NCBI GenBank assembly: GCA_037127315.1
Contig: JBBBDQ010001028.1
Span: forward strand, 3,321,001 to 3,385,000
Direction of reading: 5' to 3'
DNA length: 64,000 nucleotides
From: Ascarosepion bandense
Taxonomy: Eukaryota > Mollusca > Cephalopoda > Sepiida > Sepiidae
Shown: positions 56,017-64,000 of the stretch, piece after piece
Position numbering within the stretch: position 1 is the stretch's first letter
Layout: the number at the start of each line of letters is the position of its first letter
Made by a program: the position numbers and the translations under genes
The notes under the pieces: model-generated
Seen by the model: only the letters and a program-made list of their open reading frames with translations
What the model was told of the DNA's origin: nothing
Database searches by the model: none

Positions 56017-57580
56017 TTTCTCAATGAGTGGTAGATTGTTCTAGTTTCGCTGTCCATGTCTAGTTCTTATTTGTTATTGTTGCCCAGTTGCTGCTCATTA
56101 CGTTTCCACAGAATCCAAATCTACACTACACTATCTAGGCACTGAACCAATAAATAACTATATCACTAATTCAAATTCTATCGTTTTAATCAATTAAACT
56201 ATAGTCAAACAGAAGCCAACAGTTTTCGCTTTTTCTTTTTTCTTTTTTTTTCTTTTTTTCTTTCTCAAAATGTTCCATGGTCTTGTAACTGGTTTGTAAA
56301 TATCAGAAATTTGCAGCATTTCAGCAAGATCTTGATATTCCTTTATATTCTCGCAGTTCAAATATTATTCAATATAATTTATACTAATAAACTTTCGTAA
56401 CTGATTAATATCAGTGATAGCATTTCGTTATTTTATCTGAATATTCACATCAGCTATACCTGATAACTATCAGAAAACTCCTAATTGGTATTCAAGTACA
56501 CTGCTTCAAATTCGAACAGAGGTACTTGAAGACGCTTTCGATTCTACGTCGGTTCTTTAGTACCTCCTGTCTCTCTTTTAGATTATTCTAAGTGCCTCGA
56601 TAAGGATGGTTATAGATTTTACATTCAGTTTTATACATACTTTCAGTTCTACGCAAGTTTCACATATTTTATTAGCTTTTCAATTTCATTTTAACTTTTT
56701 GGTCGACTGGAACAGTGGCCTCATCTTCACGACAAATCTTCTTTTTGCGAGGGGCTTCATTCCATATTATGGCTCAGAATTAATTATCCATTTGAAATCC
56801 ATGTTTCCGCATAATGTTTCTCTGGGAGAGATTTTGGTTTGAAAATGCACGATTAGCATTATTAAAGTAGCTCACTTACATAAAATAATCGTTTTTTTAG
56901 TAATAATCTAAATATAAGAATAACTATTTAAGGGAGTCTTCACAGTCTCTCTGGATTTTAAAACCAAGAAAATAATCTTTCTTAACTCGGCCATAAAACA
57001 GTTTTTATGTAGTTTGGTAGACAAGATGAGTAGGCAGATCGATTTCACATAACTCGGATGGTTACACAAAAAAAAGATGAGAATGGCAATCAGTTATTTC
57101 AATCTCACAGCAGTGAACGTAATTCTAATAAATAAATGAAACACTTTTCTTTATTTGACAAGAATTCGATTTCATTCATGGAAAGATTCAAGAGGGTTCT
57201 AAAGAGACTTTTTTTACATTTCTCTTTTCATTAATTTTTTCTGCGTTTTTTAACATCAGAGCTGAGATTAAGACGATGGTACTTGGGAGACAAGTCGCCT
57301 CCAGCGATTTAATGTCGACCAATCAAAACGCTTTCGTACAAGTGTAAGTGTGTTTTAATACTTCTGTTCTGGCAGTTTCTTAAACATAACTTCTTTATTC
57401 CATTTTCTTGTCATCTTCTCTTCATTTTATTTTGTGCTTTAGACTTCAATCAATAATTCGAATTCTTTTATTATGGCACCGATTTTCTTTATTTTCATCT
57501 ATCTTTTGTCTTTCTCGATCAGTTCAGATCAATGCATGTATCCAGTCATCAACTTTTCTATCTACCGAATTTATTTCTTC
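56017..57580. other. No recognisable feature
   Basis: Unassigned AT-rich DNA. The frames 56606-56842 and 57408-57638 have no domain. Confidence 0.45.

Positions 57581-57581
<1 letters not shown>

Positions 57582-57620
<39 letters not shown>
57582..57620. repeat. (TA)n microsatellite at a Tc1-like terminus
   Basis: About 19 TA units ending where the transposon end begins. Confidence 0.95.
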
Positions 57621-57621
<1 letters not shown>

Positions 57622-57900
57622 CTGTGCAAATTAATTGAAACAAAACAAATAATGTTTTCCTGGGATCTTTCACACTTTTCCTGATCACAAATACGTCGTC
57701 TCATGGTGTTATTTTTCTTTTCCGAAACATTTTCCTTTACGTTTTGAACTGATAAATTTACGACTGACAGTTAAACGGTTAATACCAACAATACTCGCAA
57801 TCTCTCTGTATGGCTTGCCAGTGTGTTTGTGCAACTTTACAATTTTTGTACGCTTCCTTGGGGTAACATCCGTCACAGACAACGGGAACAGGACAACTAA
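57621..57900 (-). mobile_element. Tc1-like transposase N-terminal fragment
   Basis: Minus strand: DVTPRKRTKIVKLHKHTGKP near 57875-57816, then YREIASIVGINRLTVSRKF near 57815-57759, then KRKGKCFGKEK near 57750-57718. This is the first helix-turn-helix of a Tc1-like transposase ('TPRKR-QIV-LHKHT-K-YREIAEI-GVS--TV-RI') followed by the basic linker (KRKGRCGRKR). It then runs directly into GTTTCAATTAATTTGCACAG and GGTATA, a plausible terminal repeat, so the second DNA-binding motif and the catalytic domain are deleted. The upstream end is lost at repeat F (57903). Inactive. Confidence 0.8.
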
Positions 57901-57902
57901 TT

Positions 57903-58012
57903 AATACGAGTATCGGTTTAAAATAATGTTCAAACTAATAAATTAAATATGTCTCTTGTTTAAACCATTTCATTAATCTTCGGGATTTTCCGTAACATTG
58001 TTGAAATTACGA
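57903..58012. repeat. Repeat F copy 4
   Basis: ATACGAGTATCGGTTTAAAA, TAATGTTCAAACTAATAAAT and TAAATATGTCTC, then AACCATTTCATTAATCTTCG, GGATTTTCCGTAACATTG. Longest copy; it defines both halves of the repeat. Confidence 0.65.
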
Positions 58013-58203
58013 TACATTTGAGAGCAGAGATAGTTATTAACTGTGTTATATAAGGCTTGATTTGATTTCGATTAAACTGTGGAATCATTTGTGACCGAGT
58101 AGTCTAAGACGCACCAGATCAATTGGTAGCTCCCCTTTTGTTGATAATCCTGCCAAATGCCACACATTTTCGAAACAAAATTTATTGTAACAAAATTTGT
58201 TAA
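58013..58203. other. No recognisable feature
   Basis: Unassigned DNA between repeat F and SINE-H. Confidence 0.4.
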
Positions 58204-58258
58204 GTCATCCACATAAAAGCCTGTTCCGCTGTATCACAGTTTATCAGTGTGGCTAGAC
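58204..58258 (-). ncRNA. Hammerhead ribozyme-like block, SINE-H copy 3
   Basis: Minus strand, 55 nt as in the other copies. GTC...GAC clamp kept; stem I CCACA/TGTGG is a perfect 5 bp. The core has CTGATAA for CTGATGA and GGAA for GAAA. Stem II ACTGTGATACAGC pairs at four or five positions. Core substitutions should abolish or weaken cleavage while the fold is retained. Confidence 0.65.
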
Positions 58259-58426
58259 ATCCACTTGCTTCTAGCTGTGATCGAAATTCAACCAATTTGG
58301 TGTCAAAAAGTCGCTACTCTCTAAGCCATAGGCGCGTAGAACGTGAGAAGGGAATTTTTAGCGTGTTATGTATAAGCGGTGTATACACACGCCAGTTACC
58401 AAAAGAACTCAATTCATTGCTGAACA
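58204..58426 (-). mobile_element. SINE-H copy 3: tRNA-like SINE with hammerhead block
   Basis: Minus strand: TGAATTGAGTTCTTTTGG and the GTGTGTATAC region upstream, then GCGCCTATGGCTTAGAGAGT (A box near 58335-58316), CACCAAATTGGTTGAATTTC and GATCACAGCTAGAAGCAAG (B-box region near 58290-58263), then the hammerhead at 58258-58204. Collinear with copy 1 over the whole 220 nt. Unlike copies 1 and 2 it has no (TA)n at its 3' end. Confidence 0.72.
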
Positions 58427-58506
58427 GTATGTCAAAGCCAAAATATATCTAATTGCAGAATTGACATATCTAGTCTGAATCTCTTTCTTTCTCTCCCTAT
58501 CTCTCT

Positions 58507-58508
<2 letters not shown>

Positions 58509-58564
<56 letters not shown>

Positions 58565-58637
58565 ATGTGTGTGTCTATTTGTCTATCTCATTCAGAACCT
58601 ATCACTCTATCGCAGAATCGATCACTCTATCAGTCAG

Positions 58638-58692
<55 letters not shown>

Positions 58693-58694
58693 CT

Positions 58695-58726
<32 letters not shown>

Positions 58727-58735
58727 TTGTTTAAG
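58509..58735. repeat. Compound microsatellites (TA)n-(TG)n and (TATC)n-(CTGT)n
   Basis: TA and TG to about 58572, then after 65 nt TATC to 58692 and CTGT/TTTG to 58733. Three overlapping Cys-Val and Leu-Ser frames here are spurious. Confidence 0.96.
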
Positions 58736-58914
58736 TCAGACTTTATCTGTCTATCTACTTTCTTCTTTTAATTTCTTATTACTATAAAATAATGACTGAT
58801 TTTTTTACGGTTTATCAAACATTTGAAGGTTATTTAAGGCCAAGAAATAATTTGGGTTTATAACATTTTTGTTAGATGATACTGATTTTTTATACAAATC
58901 CTACTATTTAACTC
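58736..58914. other. No recognisable feature
   Basis: Unassigned DNA. Confidence 0.4.
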
Positions 58915-59072
58915 ATAGCTTGGAGAGAAGAAGCAGATTCATGCCCTTCGCCAGGCTAATTGTACGTAAATAAATATAACAAACCCGACTGGAATTCGAA
59001 CTTAGCTTTCCTATTTCTCATTCTACACTCTTATCTATTACATCATACTCGCTTACAGCATCTTACATTCAC
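58915..59072 (-). mobile_element. SINE-C copy 5
   Basis: Minus strand: GTAGAATGAGAAATAGGAAA (tRNA-like region), GCTAAGTTCGAATTCCAGTC (B box near 58985-59005) and GGGTTTGTTATATTTATTTA, then GGCATGAATCTGCTTCTTCT and CTCCAAGCTATG, matching ATCCATCTCTTCTGCCTCCA and GCTTTGGG of copy 4. Confidence 0.6.
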
Positions 59073-60914
59073 AGGCACTCACCCATCTAAGTATTCACTT
59101 ATCTCGACCTTGCTTAACTTTGGAGAACAGGTGTTTTAAAGTGATAAGCGTATAGATACAAACTTATATGGGCAATACATATTTACTTCGTACCGAAAAA
59201 TACAACTTCGATGCCTCTAGGCTAGTATATATACATTTTTGCAATTTGAATAAAAAAATAAATAAAACAGAGACGTCTACTCAAGCATGTGCACCTATAC
59301 GAAATAATGTTTATAGTAATAAGATATAAGATCGGTTTAAAAATATCGATTAATTACATAAAAATTACTGGCCCTGTTAATATCGAAGGGAAATCTGTGC
59401 ATATCTTAGTTAAGAAGATTGGCGCACACGCTCACTCGAATTTAGCCATTTAAGAAATAGAAATAAATTTATTAAACTTGAAAAAATATTTTTAATGTCA
59501 ATCTTTTCGTAAAATGAAATTCGTAACGCCAAAAACAGAATAAAATTTGCTTTTGTGTTCTTTTTTATTTTCAGTAAAATACATATTTTTTCTGAATCTA
59601 ACGAGAATTTTAAGGATTTAATAAAATATTTTTTTTTACTTGTATAGTTTTGTGTTTCTTTTTTCTGGAAGAATTCATAATTTATGCATATTTCTCTATT
59701 TTTTATGCGTTAGTTATCGAGCACGACAACGAAACTGTGAGTATTTTCTTCTTTTGCCATTACCAGTGCGCCAAATTTGACACAGATTTGATCACTTCGT
59801 CGACGAAATCCTCAAAGAGGATTGACACTCTTTTTTACGATCTCTATCTGCAAAACGGAAATAACGTTCGAATTTTTTTTCCATGAAACCTTTTAGTTTT
59901 TTGTTTTTAATTGTTTTCTGTTTTTTTTTTTATACTTATTATTTTCTTAAGAATGGAGAAGCAACCGACACCGGCAAACGCAAAAAATCTTTAATGTCTT
60001 TCAATAAACGTATTTTGTCTTTCTCGTCTGTTTCAAATGACAGATTTTCTCACTTACTGCCAACAACAAACACTTACCTGGCCATTCAGATACGACTCAC
60101 CAAAAGATAAAAGCATTACAATCAACAGCCGAACTATGTTTTATATATTTTCAATACTTTTTTCTTTACGACTTTTTATTAGAACTTCTTTTTTTATTCT
60201 CTTGTTTCTTTTTTCTGTGCTTTTTCTCTTCTGTTTCTTTTTTCTTTTCTTTTTCATAAAACTCCACAATTTTTTCTTTTCTTTTTTTCCTTTCCTCATT
60301 TTCTTTATTTTTTCTAATTTATTCTACTAGTGATATTTACTCATAGTACAACTCAAAGTCAAACAAGGAAAATTTGCGTAGAAAGATTATGTTACGCCAA
60401 TATCCAAAGTTGGGAAAACCCACCTAAAACCTCTGAACTTTGCTTGAGCTCAAAACCAGGAAGATAGTTTGGTATGTTAGCAGCTGTGCTAGGGGTCTCA
60501 GTGGGTGCATATTTAACGTAAAAGAGAAGGTACAAAAGGATAAAATAAGGATTAATATTTAGAAATAATGAGATTTAATGCTGTTGTCAGTGAATATATT
60601 CTGACTAGAAATATTGTGGGTTCGTACTTCTCACAGAGTTCTTTAATCTCGCATAAAATTCTACATGTTTGTAGTCGCGTTTCAAAGTGAATTACGTCAT
60701 CTTTCGAGACGGATTGGTCCTCTTCGGACGTAGTTTTGATTAAAGAAACCTACCCTCAGCTGCAAGCTTTTCGAAACATTTTTGCTTGATTTAGACGAAT
60801 GCTTCTGCTGCCGTTTTATGATATCTATGTTATCTCCACAAAGAGATATTTCAATAAAATAATATGGAGATTATGATAGCGCTAAGAAGTAAATAGAAAA
60901 ACAGGGTTAGAAAA
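59073..60914. other. Unassigned, T-rich open frames
   Basis: Frames 59650-59886, 59883-60110 and 60037-60330 are T-rich and partly overlapping, with no recognisable domain. No repeat family matched. Confidence 0.45.
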
Positions 60915-60959
60915 ATGATACACAAGGAGTTTAAAAATATCAATTTAAAAGTAACAGTT

Positions 60960-62510
60960 AAAGCTAAGATAAAAAAAAGTAAATTTCCTCGATGTAACTT
61001 TGGATCTAGAGAAAAATATACACCAACCATACAAAAAAACCAAACACAAACCCTTTATTCATCCTCCCAAAATCTAACCACCCTCCTTCTATCATCAAGC
61101 ATACACCCTCATCAATAGGGTACAGAATTAGTAGAAACTCGGCTAATGAGGAAGTGTTCAATAAACATAGCGATTTTTATAATACTGCATTGAAAAATAG
61201 TGGATGCATAAACCCAAATAATAAATATGTAAACAAGAAAAGCAACCCTCGAAGAAAAAATAGGAATAGGAAAATCATCTGGTACACACCCACTTACATC
61301 CAGATGACTAATGGTAGGCTGGGAAGAAAATTCCTCGAGTTAATTAGGAAACACTTCACGGAGAAAAATCCACTAGGTAAGATCTTTAATAAAAACACTA
61401 TAAAATTAAGTTACAACTGTATGAATAATCTAGAAAAAAGTATAAAAAACCACAATAATAATATTTTTAAAAAATTCAACAAAACCAGTAAAAATAACCA
61501 GACAACAGAAAATAACAATTTAGACAAGAAAAAAACTAATTAACTGTCCGCTAGAAAATAGGTGTTTGACGGAATCGATAATCTATCAATGCGAAATATC
61601 GACGAAGGAAAACCCAAACAATATAAAAGTCTATATAGGGAGTACTAAAAACACTCAAAAGCAGAGAATTTACCAGCATACCTTTTCATTTAATAATAGC
61701 AAATAGAGAAATAGAACATCCCTATCGAGATATCATTGGTACCTAAAGGAAACAAAAACAAACCCAAAATAAAGTGGAAAATACTAAAAGAAGCTAAAAC
61801 ATGTAAGTCCTTAAATGAACCATGTTCATTATGCTTCTATAAAAAACTATTTATTATTATATCCCTTAAAAATAAAAATTTATTAAATAAACGCAACGAA
61901 ATTAATGTCATATGTAGACATTGTAAATTATTCACATTAGAAAAAGGATAAAACGTAAATTAAATAACGTGCTCACTGATGAATTAGGTAAAAATAAAAA
62001 TAAAAATAAAGCCAAAAATATATTTTTTTTTTTCATAATTCCCCCTTTGTATCAGGATAATAAACTTTACAGCAAATTGATAGATGGAGCGGAAAAATAG
62101 CATTTCGAGGTTATTTTGGAAAAAATCTTTTCTTTAATAAATAGACTAAAGGGGACGAGAAAGGAGATGGGTACTACAAAAAAGGAATATCACATCAAAT
62201 GTAACTAAACTGAAGGGAAAATGATAAGATCAGATAAATTCGAAGGAAAATAGACAAGAGAAGAATAGGGTCAAGGAAAAAGAAAAAAGAGGAGGAAAAA
62301 AGTTGGTTAGCACAGAAGTTCTTCGGGGTCAAACCCCAAAGTGAATCTCCATTCTGATTAGCCACACACACGCACACAAAAACACCCACATAGATTCACA
62401 GTAAACCGAAAGTATTTGTCATTTAAATGTAAAGCATCTGCACAACCACACCAACATTGCCTGATGATGAGAATTAATCTCGAAACATAGAAATGTCCAT
62501 GTCGCAATGT
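60960..62510 (+). mobile_element. Penelope-like element 3 (RT thumb side, linker, GIY-YIG, 3' UTR with hammerhead)
   Basis: 5'-truncated PLE. Around 61070-61200 the frame reads SIGYRISRNSANEEVFNK and then YNTALKNSGC, the conserved post-RT 'S--KRIS-LS-NEEIFN' and 'Y--ALK-SGY' blocks. RKIIWYTPTY near 61272-61300 is the 'IIWFNPPYS' motif. LGKIFNKNTIKLSYNCMNN near 61372-61430 follows. After one frameshift come NCPLENRCLTESIIYQC near 61546-61597 (Cys-rich linker) and KVYIGSTKNTQKQRIYQH near 61627-61680 (GIY-YIG endonuclease core in the YIG-Q form). After a stop, KIKWKILKEAKTCKSL and SLCFYKK near 61758-61845 and LLNKRNEINVICRHC near 61880-61925 form the C-terminus. About 500 nt of 3' region ends in a hammerhead. 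RT is missing. Confidence 0.8.
62454..62510 (+). ncRNA. Hammerhead ribozyme (type I) in PLE 3' region
   Basis: ACATTGC (62454-62460) pairs perfectly with GCAATGT (62504-62510) as a 7-bp stem I. The core CTGATGA (62461-62467), a bulged T, stem II GAGA/TCTC with loop ATTAA, then GAAA (62482-62485). Stem III is ACAT (62485-62488) with ATGT (62499-62502), and the GTC triplet ends at 62503, directly before stem I. PLEs are known to carry short-stem-III hammerheads. The bulged T at the base of stem II may lower activity. An alternative stem III uses ATGT at 62493-62496. Confidence 0.75.
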
Positions 62511-62528
62511 AAAATTGACATAACCACA

Positions 62529-62532
<4 letters not shown>

Positions 62533-62583
<51 letters not shown>

Positions 62584-62618
62584 CACCATGAAATAACGCG
62601 TCTGTCTTAATTTTTCTT

Positions 62619-62662
<44 letters not shown>
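62533..62662. repeat. (TA)n and (GATA)n microsatellites after the PLE hammerhead
   Basis: TA at 62533-62580 and GATA at about 62620-62662. Confidence 0.96.
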
Positions 62663-62833
62663 ACATCGTAAGATTGAAAGTTTTAACATGGATAAAATAT
62701 TAACTCACTGTGAAATGATGATCTAATCTAATATCACATTGATGGTTAAACTTTTTCAACGGGGATTAGTGGTTGTTTTTGTTATTATTTCTATATATAC
62801 ACACACACGCACATACATATATATGTTTTAATA

Positions 62834-62865
<32 letters not shown>

Positions 62866-62995
62866 ATGTGTGTGTGTGTTGTGTGTGTGTATGTGTGTGA
62901 GTGGTGGATAAGGGAATGACAAACTTATTCTATGTAATGTGTTTTCTTCTGTAAAATTTTATTGATAGGTTCTTTTATATGTAAGAAAAGAGGGC
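62663..62995. repeat. Unassigned DNA with (TA)n-(TG)n at 62835-62912
   Basis: Simple repeats with interruptions. Nothing coding. Confidence 0.7.
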
Positions 62996-62999
62996 GAAA

Positions 63000-63388
63000 A
63001 TATAAGCCGAATTTTTAAATTATACATCAGGAGATACGTTGAAGATGTTTGGTGTCTAACAGTTAAACTTATTTATGATATTCGATGCGTCTAGACGTAC
63101 AGCTTAACCAGCTTCATGGCCAGTTGATTGGGAAGAGTGCGGCCATGCGGTCATGTGTTGTTGTTCAGTAAAACTGGGCTATCCCTATTCACAAGTATAG
63201 GATGTTTCTTTCAATTTTCTATCCTTACAATAAATTTCTCCATTTTTGGGGTATTCAAATGCATCACTGGCTTACACTTTTACTGTTGTCAAAGAGTATC
63301 CATGTCAAAGAGTATCCATGTCTCATCGCATGCAATGATTCCATGCAAAATACTACTTCTTCCCCTGTTTCTACTGAAGCAGTAAGAT
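63000..63388 (-). mobile_element. Mariner-family transposase remnant 4
   Basis: Minus-strand pieces: FCMESLHAM/IIACDETWILFD near 63350-63265 corresponds to 'RIVTCDEKWILYDN' with the first catalytic Asp retained. Its second half (the TWILFD part) is duplicated by a 16-bp tandem repeat at about 63290-63321. Then NRDSPVLLNNNT near 63185-63150 corresponds to 'NRKGPVLLHDNARPH', with the catalytic Asp replaced by Asn. LPNQLAMKLVKL near 63130-63095 follows. Between the two blocks over 60 codons are missing. Frameshifts and stops throughout. Confidence 0.65.
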
Positions 63389-63551
63389 AATAGTAATCAT
63401 ATTCATTCGGCTTATGACTAAAACTATATGAAAATAAAAAGAACTTGGGAATAAGTCAAGAATGTTTTATATACGAAGGAAATTACCTAGTTAGACGACC
63501 GGATCAACCAACCAACAAATGCGCCATTTTATGGGTTGACAATTTATTATA

Positions 63552-63555
63552 TATG

Positions 63556-63632
<77 letters not shown>
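63552..63632. repeat. (TA)n-(TG)n microsatellite
   Basis: TA to 63574 and then TG to 63632. The Cys-Val frame ending here is spurious. Confidence 0.97.
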
Positions 63633-63634
<2 letters not shown>

Positions 63635-63664
63635 ACAATTGCGAATAAGAAAAAGAAATCAACG

Positions 63665-64000
63665 TAGGGACTTGTATCTTCTTCGCCTTCTATGTGTCAT
63701 ATCCTTTCAGGACGTAGGCGATAATGGACTTCGACGACCCCCTATCACTGGCGGCTCTTAACACGCGCTTTCTCCTGTTACCCCACTAAAAACTCGCTCT
63801 GTCATCCACTGTCTTTCTTTTTTTATATCTGACCTGTGAGTATCAGATTCTCCAAACCCTCCTTCTTCATTACATGTCCCAGGAACTTTAGATGTTTCTT
63901 CCTGATGTTCAGTATTATTTTTTTTCGTTTCCATCCTTTCTAAAACTTCACCATAGTTCACATGCTCGAGTCATGATATCTGTAGCATCCTTCTGTAGGA
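63665..64000 (-). mobile_element. LINE-R copy, C-terminal end, cut by window edge
   Basis: Minus-strand reading from the right edge: HVNYGEVLERMETKK near 63970-63920, then in another frame LKFLGHVMKKEGLENLILTG near 63892-63833, and LRAASDRGSSKSIIAYVLKG near 63765-63705. These align with EHMSYDEALEKIETKK, LKFLRHVMRKNILQNLILTG and ATRDRVSPTSW of the 50-kb copy. Frameshifted and inactive. The element continues beyond 64000. Confidence 0.75.

Noticed and set aside
58640..58735. CRISPR-like or minisatellite array
   Set aside because: Pure tetranucleotide repeats without spacers.

Overview
The window looks like intergenic or intronic DNA of an animal genome. It is AT-rich, full of simple repeats and crowded with decayed transposable elements. 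I see no host protein-coding exon and no host RNA gene that I can defend. The element mix is metazoan: Tc1/mariner transposases, CR1/Jockey-like, RTE-like and R4-like LINEs, Penelope-like elements (PLEs), a Gypsy remnant and several tRNA-derived SINEs. Together with long (TA)n, (GATA)n and (TG)n arrays this suggests a marine invertebrate, perhaps a cephalopod mollusc. That placement is an inference from texture, not from a diagnostic gene.

Names used here are local labels. LINE-J is a CR1/Jockey-like LINE with at least seven copies (5.2-5.9, 16.08-16.15, 16.8-17.3, 23.7-24.0, 26.7-27.2, 32.7-34.2 and 36.9-38.7 kb). LINE-Q covers two more diverged LINE copies of the same broad type (15.8-16.4 and 52.6-53.8 kb). 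LINE-R is an RTE-like endonuclease/RT LINE at 0-0.5, 49.9-51.0 and 63.7-64.0 kb, cut by both window edges. An R4/R2-group LINE with a restriction-enzyme-like endonuclease is at 45.8-47.2 kb. PLEs with GIY-YIG endonuclease pieces lie at 30.2-31.2, 31.3-31.9 and 60.9-62.5 kb. DNA transposons are mariner-like at 12.9, 17.6, 29.3 and 63.0 kb, Tc1-like at 40.5 and 57.6 kb, a MITE at 11.4 kb, and an unrecognised element with 0.39-kb terminal inverted repeats at 13.75-15.6 kb. A Gypsy-type integrase end is at 10.6-11.2 kb and an LTR- or promoter-like segment at 21.1-22.4 kb.

The most interesting signal is a SINE-like family (SINE-H; copies at 13.44, 34.48 and 58.20 kb, all minus strand). It joins tRNA-like A and B boxes to a 55-nt block that folds as a type I hammerhead ribozyme. 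All three copies keep the same length and outer stem, and the 34.5-kb copy has an intact catalytic core. A second, unrelated hammerhead (62,454-62,510) lies downstream of the PLE at 61 kb. Two further tRNA-derived families recur: SINE-B (six copies) and SINE-C (five copies). One SINE-C copy shares its 3' tail with LINE-R, which suggests a LINE-SINE partnership.

These elements do not act as a gene network. They record repeated insertion, 5' truncation, nesting and decay. Several (TA)n arrays start exactly at retroelement 3' ends, and a (TAA)n array abuts the R4-like LINE, so part of the simple-sequence load appears tied to transposition.
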